A stretch of 64,000 nucleotides of DNA from Doryteuthis pealeii (GCA_023376005.1 CM042141.1:93289635-93353634), one strand, 5' to 3'; shown: positions 38,279 to 51,455, counted from the stretch's first letter. The notes: generated by a model not told the origin, from the letters alone. Made by a program: numbers and translations.

Positions 38279-40114
38279 GAATGTTCAATGGTTTGAAATA
38301 TCACGCACTTACTGCAGAAGTAGACACCAGCCAGGTGCGCATTTGAAAATTAAGACAATAGAGGTCGATTATCTCATTAAGTTAAGATCGTTCTTTGTTT
38401 TCTAATCGAACTTTATTTATTTATTGATTTTATCTAATTGATTAAAACATTTTTGTTACAGTAAAAAAAAAATTGAATGAATTTCAAACAGAACAAGTTG
38501 ACTTCGAATTTTTAAAAAGCATAAAAAATGATTTTGACAAATCTTCTGGAGACTATTTTCCAGAGTTTGTCTTTAGTACGACAGACAAAAGATAAAACAC
38601 TTTTTGCGTCTTTATATTTTCCATGTAAAACTATTTAAAAATTTTTTAAATTAACTAAAAACTTTATCACTTTAACTTTATTGTGACTGCGTCTTAAAAC
38701 TCTTTTCTTCCAATGACAAACAAGTCTTTTTTGAGGTCGTAAAAAACAAATGAAAATAACGACTTTCCAGAAAAAGAATAATTTCCTGAAAATTATTATT
38801 AAACCTACAAACCAACTTTAAAAAAATTAAATACTAGCAAGATCATGGAAAGAAAAAAAATCTTAGGAATTTTCTTTTAATTGTTACTCACACTCCTGTT
38901 AAACAAAAATGAACAATGAAAATAAAAACAATTTTTTTTGTTTGTTTATTTTTCAGATTAGAATTTTAGTTTTTGTTTTTTTTCTTTTTCTAGTTTTTAT
39001 TTTGTTTTTCTTAATTTTTCGTCGACATCAACTCACAAGATAAGGATGCGGTGATGGCTTGCTCTAAAAATATCAAATTTTGAAATTCAAATGTTTTTGC
39101 TTGTGTGTTTGTTTTTGTTTTTTTTTTTTTTTTTTTGTTTGTTGTTTAAAGATTAGGATTTGATTGTTTTTTTACGCTTTTCTTGATTTTTCATCGACAT
39201 CAACTCAAAAAGGATGCAGTGATGGTTAGGTTTTTAAATAAATTCAAATTTTTAAAATAATAATTCCGTGAAGCTTCCTGTAATTTCAATTTCATTTTGT
39301 TATTTGTACATTCCGTTACACACTTCGTGATAACTTGAATTTTTATTTTTTATTTTTGTTAATGTTTACATAAATAAATAATGTAACTAAAACAATGTCT
39401 TGAAAAAAAAACTAAACATTTAAATTTAAAAAAATGTCACACATAGAAAGTTTAAAAGCCAGAAAAGACAACGAAAAATTTACACTTTAATTTCAATTTC
39501 TTTTTTTTTTTTTTTTTTTCGTGGAAGAAAATGCGTTGACATTTAAGTCAAGATGACTAAATACATTTTTGACTTTTTAATTGAAGTTATAAAAATAAAT
39601 GAATAAAGATATGTTGTTACAGTGATTTGAAATATAAAGAGAAACATTACAATTGATTAAAATTTATCCATGTAAAAATCTACATTTATATATCTTGAAG
39701 AAGTGAGCGCATCTAAGGAGGTGTGGACACCTGCTTTTAGTAGCAGGTACCGACTTTTTGGTACTGCTACAACTAGCTATTGTTATTTAATTGTTTTAAT
39801 AACTAATAGGTACAATCTCTTCAACTGTCAACTCTGCTTTATCGAAATGTTTAATATGATTAAAATCGATAAACCTAATGTTGAGTCTTCAATTGAAGCC
39901 TGAGTTATTGTCAATAGAGAGAACACATGCCGTCTTGACTTGAATGAAAAGACAAGAAAAGCACACGACAGAGAGAGAGAGAGAGAGAGTAAGAAAATAA
40001 TAATAAAGAAAAAATATGTAAATGAAATAATACTTACTTAAGCAATACAGGAAACAAAGTCCCGCTGCAAAGCATCAGACCCACCAGATACCGCTGAAAT
40101 CGGTTCAGTGCCAT
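9438..40114 (-). CDS. SLC35F6: SLC35F6-like transporter gene (7 recognised coding exons)
   Basis: Split gene for a multi-pass membrane protein of the drug/metabolite transporter superfamily, SLC35F6 type. In vertebrates this protein is placed in lysosomal or mitochondrial membranes and reported to bind the adenine nucleotide translocase ANT2; the substrate is unsettled. Coding exons: 40038-40114, 24700-24781, 21418-21637, 18487-18663, 16296-16406, 13653-13808 and 9438-9746. All junctions are GT-AG and phases match throughout. They give about 377 residues before the last codons, against about 371 in human. Family landmarks in order are MALNRFQRYLVGLML, AVMFLGEFFCL, FNPLVFLPAAIID, FTALLSVAFL, KWLGMLMIVVGLLIVGL, AVQLVYEE, LEDVLDAL and FAGVSLTRQWNATTRIV. 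About ten hydrophobic segments are visible. The start at 40114 is preferred because it aligns with the family and has G at -3 and +4; an in-frame ATG four codons upstream (40126) has a weak context. The terminal exon is uncertain. Confidence 0.9.
9747..10858. other. SLC35F6-like intron 6, right part
   Basis: No recognised element. A T-rich open frame at 10196-10525 lacks family features and is low complexity. Confidence 0.4.
10859..10985 (+). mobile_element. SINE type 2, partial with variant tail
   Basis: Middle part of type 2 (TTGGTTAGGCAACCAGTCTA), ending in a variant tail (CACTACTAGAATAGGCTC) also seen in the 58114-58395 copy. This points to at least two 3'-end subfamilies. Confidence 0.75.
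11012..11615 (+). mobile_element. Repeat E, near full length
   Basis: About 600-bp unclassified interspersed repeat. It starts TTTTACACGTTCAACCCTTG, then AACAGGTACTGCCAGTCTGG and GAATTGGAACTTCACTACTA, ending near GAGGTGCAGTGGGTGTATTC. The minus copy at 59265-59830 covers the same span. Fragments are at 33462-33650, 34780-34850, 42470-42690, 46160-46460, 55005-55065 and 58478-58590. I see no coding frame or terminal repeat, so it may be a long SINE or a LINE tail. Confidence 0.75.
11740..12175 (+). mobile_element. Possible LTR-like sequence
   Basis: Less A+T-rich, with CAATAAAATATTC (a polyadenylation-like signal) and an end AACCAACTATCATTCTTCTA that resembles the end of the 27383-27864 arm. 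The 5' limit is not clear. Confidence 0.3.
12826..12985. mobile_element. Repeat G
   Basis: ATAAAGAGTGCTCAATATCA, then TTTCTTGCCTATGAGATTTT: the 4663-4840 element inverted. It abuts the truncated foldback element at 12985. Confidence 0.6.
12985..13495. mobile_element. Foldback element, left-truncated relative
   Basis: Right end GGATGATTTCACATGGAATT, body similar to 30288-31068 (GATTCCTTGGGCAAAAATGC, CACCAAATTTGGAGAGTTAA). It lies in SLC35F6-like intron 6. Confidence 0.75.
13653..13808 (-). CDS. SLC35F6: SLC35F6-like exon 6
   Basis: Fifty-one full codons, LFGSVAAIGMVIGFHRIK then LEDVLDALKQISSSWQITLA. It matches human GLFGFVILSLL and LEDALDAFCQV. Acceptor TTTTTGCAG, donor TAA/GTAAGTG. A foldback repeat ends only about 155 bp downstream. 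Confidence 0.88.
13809..15633. other. SLC35F6-like intron 5, purine-rich DNA
   Basis: 13860-14820 is A/G-rich low complexity (AAAGA, AATAAA). A direct duplication of about 170 bp occurs at 15045-15215 and 15405-15575 (TCTCACAGAACTTGTTAATT, then CCTTGTATCTTTGCT and TTGTTTGGTTCTGA). Confidence 0.6.
15634..15806 (-). mobile_element. LINE pol C-terminal fragment
   Basis: The minus strand contains the segment encoding a QLYGHLP/HAGHC/DELIS/WTPTHG-like C-terminus seen in plus orientation at 55850-56200. Frame is broken. Confidence 0.65.
15935..16162 (-). mobile_element. tRNA-derived SINE, type 1
   Basis: Shares head and body with the 950-1196 copy: CTCAGTTGGTAGAGCATCTG, a degraded B-box, and the tail with GTGCTAGACAAGGGAGATTG on the plus strand. 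It lies in SLC35F6-like intron 5, close to exon 5. Confidence 0.8.
16296..16406 (-). CDS. SLC35F6: SLC35F6-like exon 5
   Basis: Thirty-six full codons, ELFIAMSQMLSAVQLVYEEY to PLAVVGWE, between split Gly codons. Acceptor TTTTTCAG, donor AAG/GTAAAA. It aligns with human GDLLIIMAQIIVAIQMVLEE and HPLRAVGTEG. The exon is short and overlapped by no useful six-frame ORF. Confidence 0.9.
16752..17605 (+). repeat. Tandem duplication of a LINE-tail/SINE composite
   Basis: The motif GAGTTGTGGTGCACCTGAGC with an ACAATAATTTCATT end appears three times (about 16800, 17190, 17570). Between them are two copies of a roughly 370-bp unit holding GAGAAGTGATGACTAGACAA, AGAAGAACACAAAGAGAG and a minus-strand SINE type 2 piece (CTTCTCCTAGACTGGTTACC). 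The copies differ by scattered changes, so the duplication is old. It lies in SLC35F6-like intron 4. Confidence 0.75.
17622..17846. mobile_element. Candidate solo LTR
   Basis: Starts TGTTATGACCTG and ends CACCTACAACA (TG...CA). Flanking 5-mers ACCCT and CCCCT agree at 4 of 5. It contains TTAATATATACC. There is no second copy in the window to confirm it. Confidence 0.35.
18195..18470 (+). mobile_element. SINE type 2
   Basis: Head GCACATGGTGTAATGGTTAA followed by the full body and the end GGGGTTGGTAAATATA. It is inserted just before SLC35F6-like exon 4 on the other strand; its end lies within about 20 bp of the exon 4 donor. Confidence 0.85.
18487..18663 (-). CDS. SLC35F6: SLC35F6-like exon 4
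   Basis: Fifty-eight full codons, VTLVFTALLSVAFLAQSFGK to EEDDKIQHYSLIA, flanked by split Gly codons. Acceptor TTTTTCAG, donor CAG/GTAAAT. It corresponds to human IIFTGLFSVAFLGRR and WLGILATIAGLVVVGLADLL, two membrane helices. Confidence 0.92.
19208..19690 (+). pseudogene. LINE-type ORF C-terminus with zinc-finger-like end
   Basis: First frame: CERHLRWLSHVRRMDKGRIP, KDLLYGELVEGTQPTGRP. After a frameshift near 19390: RVTWRLLVKKGTK, KEAAMEKRAKRKERQQYPQH, then FVCSHCTRDCHSRIGLFSHS, a C2H2-like finger. This is the abundant C-terminal region of an invertebrate retrotransposon endonuclease/RT protein. It lies in SLC35F6-like intron 3. It is less A+T-rich than its surroundings, which suggests a fairly recent insertion despite the frameshift. 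Confidence 0.85.
20065..20263. repeat. Palindromic repeat with repeat-array centre
   Basis: Arms of about 55 bp (20065-20119, 20208-20263) with ATTCGGACTATTGTCCTCAT and its inverse; the centre has three to four diverged units around GACTCGGGAACCTTCTT. Confidence 0.8.
20376..21007 (+). mobile_element. Helitron-like non-autonomous element
   Basis: Start TTTTATTATAATGGAGATTG (the first TC degraded to TT); end with the hairpin GCACC-CTACGGAA-GGTGC followed 8 nt later by CTAG, then T. The copy at 57218-57994 is similar along its length. No Rep/helicase coding is present. It is 632 bp long, in SLC35F6-like intron 3. Confidence 0.7.
21418..21637 (-). CDS. SLC35F6: SLC35F6-like exon 3
   Basis: Seventy-three residues plus one base, from IAVMFLGEFFCLFVYVLFKW through FNPLVFLPAAIIDLVQMSLL to TPFQTMK. 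It matches the MFLGEF and FNPLLFLPPALCD blocks of human SLC35F6. Acceptor TTTCAG; donor G/GTCAGA departs from the usual GTAAGT. Open reading continues past the donor, but homology ends exactly there. Confidence 0.9.
21778..22370. mobile_element. Foldback element F
   Basis: Inverted arms: GGCTGAAAGCAAACTTCTGG with TTGCTTGTAAACAAAAGCAA on the left, and the complement near 22258-22345. The middle resembles the minus strand of 42790-43010 (TTCACATATGCTAACA, ACTATTTTAGTATAA). Confidence 0.65.
23160..23200. repeat. CT-rich microsatellite
   Basis: (TCTCTG)n passing into (TC)n. It sits in a less A+T-rich block (about 22830-23530) of unknown origin in SLC35F6-like intron 2 that might be an LTR piece; no terminal repeats were found. 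Confidence 0.8.
24500..24665 (-). mobile_element. Helitron-like 5' end
   Basis: On the minus strand TATTAATAATGGAGATTCGG, then ACTATGTCACTGCTTACATC, matching 54755-54960. It ends about 35 bp from SLC35F6-like exon 2. The 3' limit is not defined. Confidence 0.5.
24700..24781 (-). CDS. SLC35F6: SLC35F6-like exon 2
   Basis: Acceptor TTTTACAG, donor ATG/GTAATT. It completes an Asn codon and adds 27 residues, a polar loop ending HRFSHPFFM. Human has HSFQHPFLQ at this place, directly before the second membrane helix, which supports this short, low-complexity exon. Confidence 0.85.
24823..25435 (+). mobile_element. hAT-like MITE, family 1, right end lost
   Basis: Starts TAGGTATCCCCAATTTTTCG beside a (TA)n run. 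The order of segments matches the minus strand of 41101-42006. The centre is deleted compared with 33711 and the right terminus is missing. Confidence 0.75.
26146..26445 (+). mobile_element. SINE type 2
   Basis: Near full length, head GGAGGCACGTGGTGTAATGG through CATTTCACATAGTGCTAATA to GGGCTTGGTGTATATATA. It lies in SLC35F6-like intron 1. Confidence 0.85.
26533..26622 (+). mobile_element. tRNA-like SINE head, type 4
   Basis: TGGCTGTATGGGTAAGAGG resembles an A-box region and GGGTCTCGAACCCGG a B-box. A (TA)n tract follows directly. It is unlike types 1-3, and no convincing cloverleaf forms. Confidence 0.5.
26888..27075 (-). mobile_element. LINE pol C-terminal fragment
   Basis: Same segment as 15634-15806, in minus orientation (plus-strand TCCTTGCTTCTCCAGCAGTG, CTTACTTGGATGGTTTGAAT). 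Confidence 0.65.
27126..27275 (+). mobile_element. LINE reverse-transcriptase fragment
   Basis: Translates as GCILPFLKKGNP, NYKGITLTAIAAKVYNALLL, a well-known reverse-transcriptase block of non-LTR elements. It abuts a minus-strand C-terminal fragment at 26888-27075, so the two are rearranged relative to an intact LINE. Confidence 0.8.
27383..27864 (+). repeat. Left arm of a 3.9-kb inverted repeat, LTR-like
   Basis: About 480 bp, ending CATTCATTTCAACA. The same sequence runs inverted at 30032-30287 plus 31069-31300. The CA end, with TG at the other arm, and no internal coding resemble LTRs in opposite orientation. Long terminal inverted repeats of one element are the alternative. Confidence 0.65.
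27866..28499. mobile_element. MITE, family 2, left-truncated
   Basis: The right end GCGATCTTTGAACATACCTA and the core AATTCCCTGATTTTTGGTAA match 36877-38239. The left end stops at the edge of the large inverted repeat. Confidence 0.7.
28500..30031. other. Interior of the large inverted repeat
   Basis: No coding or repeat family recognised. It includes a moderately less A+T-rich block at 29280-29460 and 29620-29780. Confidence 0.4.
30032..31300 (-). repeat. Right arm of the inverted repeat, split by a foldback element
   Basis: Begins TGTTGAAATGAATGATGAAT, the complement of the left arm's end. It is interrupted at 30288-31068 and resumes with AACCTCTGTGAAACTATAGG. Confidence 0.65.
30288..31068. 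mobile_element. Foldback element, 781 bp
   Basis: Termini GGGTAATTCCATGTCAAATC and, inverted, the same. Two long inner arms are mutually inverted: ATTTATAAAAGCATTTTTGC-type, CCAATTCCAAAAATTG and ACCAATTTTAAGTTATTGAT each recur in reverse. A left-truncated relative is at 12985-13495. Confidence 0.8.
31301..32588. other. SLC35F6-like intron 1, unassigned block
   Basis: 31840-32430 is less A+T-rich than its surroundings (CGACGCACATAATACCGGGT, GAGTTACGGCAGTGGAGCCA) but has no long open frame or terminal repeat that I can see. Confidence 0.4.
32589..32719. repeat. Near-perfect 47-bp hairpin
   Basis: Arms 32589-32635 and 32673-32719 differ at one position; the loop is 37 nt. (TA)n tracts flank it. 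Confidence 0.9.
32865..33124 (+). mobile_element. Two tandem copies of tRNA-like SINE, type 3
   Basis: Copies at about 32865-32999 and 33007-33124 each contain ATAATGGTTRGCAAGCTAGT, TCTCGCAGATCCATTACT or a close variant, a B-box-like TTCGATC and the end GACCTTGTGTCACATCC. Related pieces lie at 53092-53190 (+) and 46062-46100 (-). Confidence 0.7.
33462..33650 (-). mobile_element. Repeat E fragment
   Basis: Contains GGTAAGACTCCCTCATC, CACCCCTTCATTGCC-like and TCCCGGGTTCATTG segments matching the middle of repeat E in minus orientation. Confidence 0.6.
33711..34710 (+). mobile_element. hAT-like MITE, family 1, right end lost
   Basis: Starts TAGGGTGGCCAAAAAAAATC, about 85-90% like the 24823 copy by eye over the first 550 bp. 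It keeps the central part (TTCCCATTTTCGGTACTTAT) and the right inner arm, but not the outer right terminus. Confidence 0.75.
34842..34915 (+). mobile_element. Isolated Helitron-like 3' end
   Basis: Carries AGGAACAC/GTGTTCCT and CCGGTC-AAA-GACCGG hairpins and ends TACTTTTG-CTAA exactly where the next element's TC begins (34916). It is nearly the same as the terminus at 36455-36507. Confidence 0.6.
34916..36507 (+). mobile_element. Helitron-like element, 1.6 kb
   Basis: Start A/TCTATATATATAAAAGG, end with the hairpin CCGGTC-ATG-GACCGG then TTACTTTTG-CTAG/T. Inside are three diverged copies of a roughly 250-350-bp segment (TTTCTAAATATGTAATTTGT at about 35295, 35495 and 35700). No helicase coding is recognised. 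Confidence 0.65.
36877..38239. mobile_element. MITE, family 2, complete
   Basis: Ends TAGGTATGTTCAAGGACAAG and, inverted, TAGTCATGTTCAAGGATTGC, in (TA)n on both sides, so the target duplication cannot be judged. It is 1363 bp. The right part shares AATTCCCTGATTTTTGGTAA with family 1. A less A+T-rich inner block (37470-37740) with a (CTA)n array may be a further insertion. Confidence 0.7.
37616..37648. repeat. (CTA)n microsatellite
   Basis: Eleven or so CTA units inside MITE family 2; the source of a spurious poly-Ser frame on the minus strand. Confidence 0.95.
38240..40037. other. SLC35F6-like intron 1, 5' part
   Basis: Very A+T-rich with T runs. TTTTTCGTCGACATCAACTC and TTTTTCATCGACATCAACTC (about 39013 and 39187), each followed by a GGATGCGGTGATGG-like stretch, form a short direct repeat. 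A (GA)n run is at 39970-39989. Confidence 0.5.
40038..40114 (-). CDS. SLC35F6: SLC35F6-like exon 1 (start codon exon)
   Basis: Encodes the first 25 residues plus two bases, beginning MALNRFQRYLVGLMLCSG, the first membrane segment. The donor is AA/GTAAGTA. An upstream in-frame ATG at 40126 would add MREV. The next exon is over 15 kb away. Confidence 0.88.
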
Positions 40115-40126
40115 TACTTCACGCAT

Positions 40127-40925
40127 TTGGCTAGTTTTGGTGGAGAAAAAAGGAAATAAGAGAAAGGAGGAAGCGAATAGAAATTCACTTTCACTTTGGT
40201 CTCAGCCAAAACGGCGAATGAGAATGAGTGAAAATAATGAGGCCAACACCCAACCAAAAACGGTGCGGGTTAAAAAAAAAAAGAAAGAAAAGAAGATATA
40301 TCACCAATATTATAAAAAAAATCTTTTGGATAGATGCTGGTATTGTTCTCTGATAAATTCTTTGCTTGTATCATCTAGTAAATGAAATCAGTGTTAAATA
40401 ATTAACCACCGCTGGAATAAACATTCAATGTTTCCAATTTAGTGGTGTCTTCGGCCCTTGATTTGGACGGTACATAGATTCATTATACACCGGTTTAGTT
40501 TTATTTGTATTACCGTTTAGCAGGAAAATGACTTTCTTGCAAAGTCTATTATACAGTTTTTTATATAATGGATTTTGCAAGAAAGTAAATTATATGAATT
40601 ATTATATGCATGGATTTCTTTTTCGCTTTTTTTTCTATTTGTTGTTCTTTTACCTTTGTTTATCCATTTTTCTTCCTGCTTTTATCTTTCATTCGTTACT
40701 GCTACTACTACTACTGTTTTTTAAATTAATTTAATTCTTCCCATCATCGTTTATACAAATAAGTATTTGTTATAAGAAGTATTTTTCTCCTTACATGTTT
40801 CCTGAACCGATTACCTTTAACTACATTCTTTATTTACTTTTTATCATCCTCTTAAAATACACCTCGGTTGGATTTTCTTTTGAACACCAACAAAATAGCC
40901 TTCCGATTAATTCGATCTTCTAGAC
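40127..40925. other. Region upstream of the SLC35F6-like gene
   Basis: Presumed promoter side. 40190-40270 has a few CpGs (AAAACGGCGAATGAG, AAAACGGTGCGGGTT), but no TATA or initiator is convincing. Further out it is A+T-rich. Confidence 0.35.
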
Positions 40926-42096
40926 CCGGGGGTCACCAATTTACGGCCCGTGATGCCATTTTATCAGGATCGTCGACGGTATTTGAATTTTGCGTTCTTT
41001 GATAATGTTTTCAAAATAAATATGTTGGTTAAATTTGTTTTTGTGCATCTTAAGTCACTCATCCATGAATATAACATGAAAAGATAAATTTAGTTTTACA
41101 TAGGTATACCCAATTCGGCGAAAAAAATCCGTGTTTTTCCAATACAATTTTGACTCCCCCGTTTGAAAAAAAAAATTACCAAAAATCAGGGAATTATCCA
41201 ATTTTAATGAAATTTTCAGTGTTGATTTATCAATGAATGAATTTTATAAGGCATCAGTTATTTTATTTCAAAACTTTGATTTTTTTCAGGTCACTTAACT
41301 TTGACCTCCTTGTTTTTGGGGCGCAAAATATCGGTGGTATGATTGATACTATTTTCTGCATAAATAAAAAGACAAAAGACCGAAACTGCTCGGGTAGTAA
41401 ATAAGTACCGAAAATTGGGAAAAAAATAATTTTTGGAGATTTTTTTTTATTTTATTCAATTGGCTATTATTTTATAAAAGAAAAAAAATATACATAAATA
41501 TTTGTCCCGTTTTGAAGGGGGCTGCTAAATTTCCAATGCAGTTTTCGACCAAAAAAAATATGGTTGATTGATACTAAAGTAAAGTAGTTATTAAAATTTT
41601 TTTTTTAAAATCTAATAATGACATTTTAAACGAATTTTATATATTAATTTATCATACCAGAAATACCAGTTTTGAAATAAAATTACTAATGCATTATAAT
41701 ATTCATTAATTGATAAATCAATACTGAAAATATCAATAAAATCTGATAATTCCCTGATTTTTGGTAATTTTTTTTGCAATTGCGAATGTTACATTAATTT
41801 TGTAAATAGCGTTTCAGGCCGAACGCGATTGAAATTGACTGAAAAAATCGTTTTAAATGCATTAAAAATAAATTACGTGTAATTTTGCTTTTTTATTGAT
41901 GCTCATTACTTTTTGACTTGGACAAAAATTTGACCTTAAATAATCGATTTAATTAATTTTAATTCGTTTTTAAAATGATTAGCAGACGAAAAATTGTATA
42001 TCCCTAGTTTTACATCTTTTTTTCCAGAGATTTCATTCTGGCTAGCAAGTATTGAATACAATGTGGCCAGCGCTGAAAAAAGTTTGGTGATCCCTG
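40926..42096. mobile_element. Older hAT-like MITE split by the family 1 insertion
   Basis: Left end CCGGGGGTCACCAATTTACG, inverted right end CAGGGATCACCAAACTTTTT. The flanking 8-mers TTCTAGAC and TTTTAGAT agree at 6 of 8. Without the inner element and one duplication it is about 260 bp. Confidence 0.65.
41101..42006 (-). mobile_element. hAT-like MITE, family 1, with 8-bp target duplication
   Basis: Termini TAGGTATACCCAATT and, inverted, TAGGGATATACAATTTTTCG. The direct repeat GTTTTACA flanks both ends (41093-41100, 42007-42014), as hAT elements produce. It is 906 bp with inner inverted arms (around 41175-41285 and 41660-41770) containing ACCAAAAATCAGGGAATTAT. There is no coding frame. Related copies are at 24823 and 33711. 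Confidence 0.85.
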
Positions 42097-42469
42097 TTTT
42101 AGATGAAACACTTGGCATTATCAATTCTGGTTTCCATATATCTTAATAGTTTTCCTGGATTCAATTTTAAAACTACCAATTTCAATCTGTACATTCAGGC
42201 GAGTACCAAACTTTGATTCATTTTCTTGAGTATTTAACTCATTACTTCCAAGATTTAAAGACATGACCTAATGTCTTGTTACCTCCACGTATTTTTTTCC
42301 TTTTTATAGAAAATTATGTAATTACTTCAAATGCCAAATACTTACCATGTAAGATACAAGATTAATTAATAAACTATATCTTATAATTGATTGTTCATCT
42401 ACTCACTCACCTATTTTTTGTCTTAAAAAATCATTGCATATCTGTTAAATAGCATTTGTAGAAGTACAG

Positions 42470-42690
42470 GAGGGTTGGTTTACGGCATATCAACCTCAGT
42501 GGGTCATTTAATGCCGACTAAGTTAAAAAAAAAAAAAAAAAAAAAAAAAACATTAATGGATAATCAATTGTTTATAAACCCATGTTTTTCTATTTAAATC
42601 GATAGATGGGACCCTAACAGGTACTACCACTGACAGGAGGGTTGGATTCATGACCCACCACATCCCCCAGAACATGAGGGGAGCAAACTT
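42470..42690 (+). mobile_element. Repeat E fragment with poly(A) run
   Basis: TTTACGGCATATCAACCTCA, then an A run (42526-42550) and GACCCTAACAGGTACTACCA: the 5' part of repeat E in plus orientation. Confidence 0.7.
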
Positions 42691-42789
42691 TTTTCAAATC
42701 TACATGGATTCCTATCCGAAATAATATTGTTAATGTCAACAACATTAGTTAATTGTTGGTTGAAAACTATTTAACATACTAACAGGAAA

Positions 42790-43075
42790 TAACTTTAAAA
42801 ATTTTTTTATTAACTATCCGTAGAGGCATATGGAAAATAAATAAACGTCTTTCATTTTAAGTTTTATTTTTCAAAAATAACAATCTTAGTTTATCTTTAG
42901 TGCAAAATTAATTTTCACATATGCTAACATGAAATAATTTTTTTAAAATTAAAATCAAGAACTATTTTAGTATAAAAACGTGACTGGTTTTTATCAGTTG
43001 TTGATTTTGTTTAATAACCGGTGAAAATAAAAATTCAGTTTCTTTCAAAACTGATCTGGGCTAGGGTGCCTATTA
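42790..43075. mobile_element. Foldback element F, second copy
   Basis: TTTTCACATATGCTAACATG and AAGAACTATTTTAGTATAAA match the centre of 21778-22370 in reverse; AACTGATCTGGGCTAGGGTG may be its end. Confidence 0.5.
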
Positions 43076-44224
43076 GTGACTTGGTCCACTAATTTAATCT
43101 AGTTCTTTCTACTCATTATTTGACCTTGTGCCAGACTAGGTAAAATATCTACAACTGAACCGTTTACCCATAAAAGGCTTCATTTTTTTTATTAATGCCA
43201 AAAAAGTTTTCAAGTTAGTCCCGGATGCTGTCAGACATATACATCTTTTGTAATAAATATGTTCATAAAAAATTAGAAAACCTCTTAGCTCTAAATTGTA
43301 TAAAATATACAATGTGTCTCCCATACTGAAGTGTGGATATCATTGGAATGTAGAAATGAAGAGGTTATGCTAGATTTGTGTTTGAATTAAGACTTCACTT
43401 ATATAGATAGCAACTAGGGCAATGACCATGAATAAGTTCTCATAAATGATAGTTCATTTGTTCTAGCAAAAATGTATCAATCCAAAATGGGATATTTTTT
43501 TAAATTAAAAAAAAAAAAAATAAAAAGTAGCAATAAAATAGTAAGCCAAGTTAATACTTCCTAATTAATGAAATTATTGTAATAGAAAATTTTGAATGCC
43601 CTTAATGAGTAATAATTGAAGATTAACTAATACTTAGATATCAAAAAATAGAATGGAATATGAAATCAATGCTTTTTTTTTTGCATAGCCTTAAGTTATT
43701 AAGAAAAGATTTTTATTTATTTTACTATCTCTTAATAGGTTTTATAATTGCAAATGTTTATCACTCCACATTCTTGTAAACCAATGTTAGTCTTATTGGA
43801 AAAGCAAGCAACCACTAAAAAAGTAAATTTTTCTGAAAAATAACTACAAAAATTCACCTCACAAAATTTTACCATTAAATTTGTTATAGTAACGTTATAT
43901 AACGGTGTTCATGCATTTTTTAAAAATCTACAATTGATTTTATTTATAGCTTAAATTTGTGCAATTATACATTCCCGCCCCAATGTACAGCTAGTATATG
44001 ATTAAAATTCTGATTATGTTTAGTGTCTATGAATGGAAAAACTAAAACAGGATTTTTCAAGTGTAAAAAAAAGCTGCAACTTGGGTAATTTCCAACTAAA
44101 AGTTTTGCTTGATCTGCATTTTGTACTGAATATTTTAAAATTCAATCATCCAAATTCTCAATGGAACTATAAAATGCTAATTAAAATCCTTTACCTCTTC
44201 ATTAATAGAAGCATCAATATGACT

Positions 44225-44470
44225 TTCGGTATCATTTTTTCACACTCAGAATTGTCGATGCATGGAATAAGCTGCCGAAACACTGCGTCTTTCAAGGCCT
44301 CCAGTAGTCCGCCAACACCATTACCCGATGCCCCTCTCCACACACATACATGCATATTACTGTAAACTGTTCATGTTCCTGACACTAATACATTATTCTG
44401 TTAACTAGACATGAGACTTTGATGAGTTGTGGTGCATCAGAGCACTGTACACAATAAATTTCATTATTAT
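44225..44470 (+). mobile_element. Non-LTR retrotransposon 3' end
   Basis: Translates to FFSLRIVDAWNKLPKHCV, the conserved C-terminal motif of the pol protein of many LINEs, then stops and runs into the GAGTTGTGGTGCATCAGAGC tail ending in TTATTATT. It is a 5'-truncated insertion. Confidence 0.75.
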
Positions 44471-44743
44471 TAACCACTGTGGCAATAGGTTATGTCTAGA
44501 AATAAATACACAAAAACTACTATTTTGAATACATAGATAACATTAGGCTTAGAAAATATGACAATGCCAGGACTAAACTTCCAAGAGACTCACCTGTTAG
44601 ATTACAAACACTTGTATCCTAACACTTCATACTCATTGAATTCTTAGTTATCTTTCATGTTAGTTTAAATTAAGGACGATTCTTAATACAAGACTAACAC
44701 AAAATGATTGAGCATTTCTACTTTCTTGGAATCTTAAAGTTCA

Positions 44744-44775
<32 letters not shown>
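44744..44775. repeat. Poly(A) run; others listed
   Basis: An A run of about 32, possibly a retroposon tail. Other long runs are at 42526-42550, 61731-61753 and 63397-63429 (A) and 39119-39136 (T). Confidence 0.9.
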
Positions 44776-45144
44776 ATTTTTATACCTTGTCTAAAACCTT
44801 GATGTCGCATATAGAGTGGCGTGAAAGTCACTACTACATATTGTTTTAACAATATGTAATTATTGTACCTTAAAAAAAATCTGACAAGACTTTCAGACCA
44901 CCCTATGCATTGCGTTTGTGACATTTAGTTACTAACCCCAAGTAAACAAAATATCTTTTAACAAACCAAATATAATTTATCTACACGTTGAAACAGATGT
45001 TTATAAAGCAAAATCTACAAAACTTCATTAAAATGAAAAACCATTTCAATAACTTATCTTGACATTCTTCAGTTTCATTTAAATCATTCTTTTACAGGAA
45101 GATAAAAGACAGGACAACTTTTTTTTTTTCAGAAAAATCCTATT

Positions 45145-45150
45145 TTTATT
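45145..45150 (-). terminator. RPS16 polyadenylation signal
   Basis: A canonical AATAAA lies 18 nt after the RPS16 stop, giving a very short 3' untranslated region as usual for ribosomal-protein mRNAs. T-rich sequence follows downstream. Confidence 0.7.
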
Positions 45151-45168
45151 TTCATAATTACGTCCATT

Positions 45169-51184
<6,016 letters not shown>

Positions 51185-51220
51185 CTTGATTAGAGACGTA
51201 ATGTGTCCGAATGAAACACC

Positions 51221-51230
51221 AAAAAGGAAG
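51221..51230 (-). promoter_or_regulatory. Candidate RPS16 start site / 5' TOP tract
   Basis: On the minus strand CTTCCTTTTT lies about 40 nt upstream of the RPS16 ATG. It fits the pyrimidine start tract that gives ribosomal-protein mRNAs growth-dependent translation. A TATA-like run lies about 65-70 bp further upstream, near 51296. The position of the start site is inferred. Confidence 0.5.
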
Positions 51231-51455
51231 TAAGACGGGTTGAACAGTAGAAAATCAAGGGTGGTAGTCTCGAACCCAAAGTAGCGAGATGACGAATATA
51301 TATTTTTAATTCTAACTCATTTTTTACTTTAAATGATATTTATTAATAATGATTGAGTAATCACTAAAATTATTAATTTCAATTTTAATATTCTGCTTTT
51401 GGTTTCTTTGTTGTTAGATATTTTTTAAACCTTGTAGGTTAGAGATTATTGGGCT

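Larger units (their letters stand above)
43076..45168. other. Intergenic between the two genes
   Basis: Apart from the LINE end at 44225-44470 and a poly(A) run, it is unassigned A+T-rich DNA. A 34-nt segment at 43207-43240 (TCAAGTTAGTCCCGGATGCT...) also occurs at 37278-37311. Confidence 0.5.

Noticed and set aside
44033..44365. 110-residue plus-strand protein
   Set aside because: The real signal (WNKLPKH) is in another frame and belongs to a LINE end.
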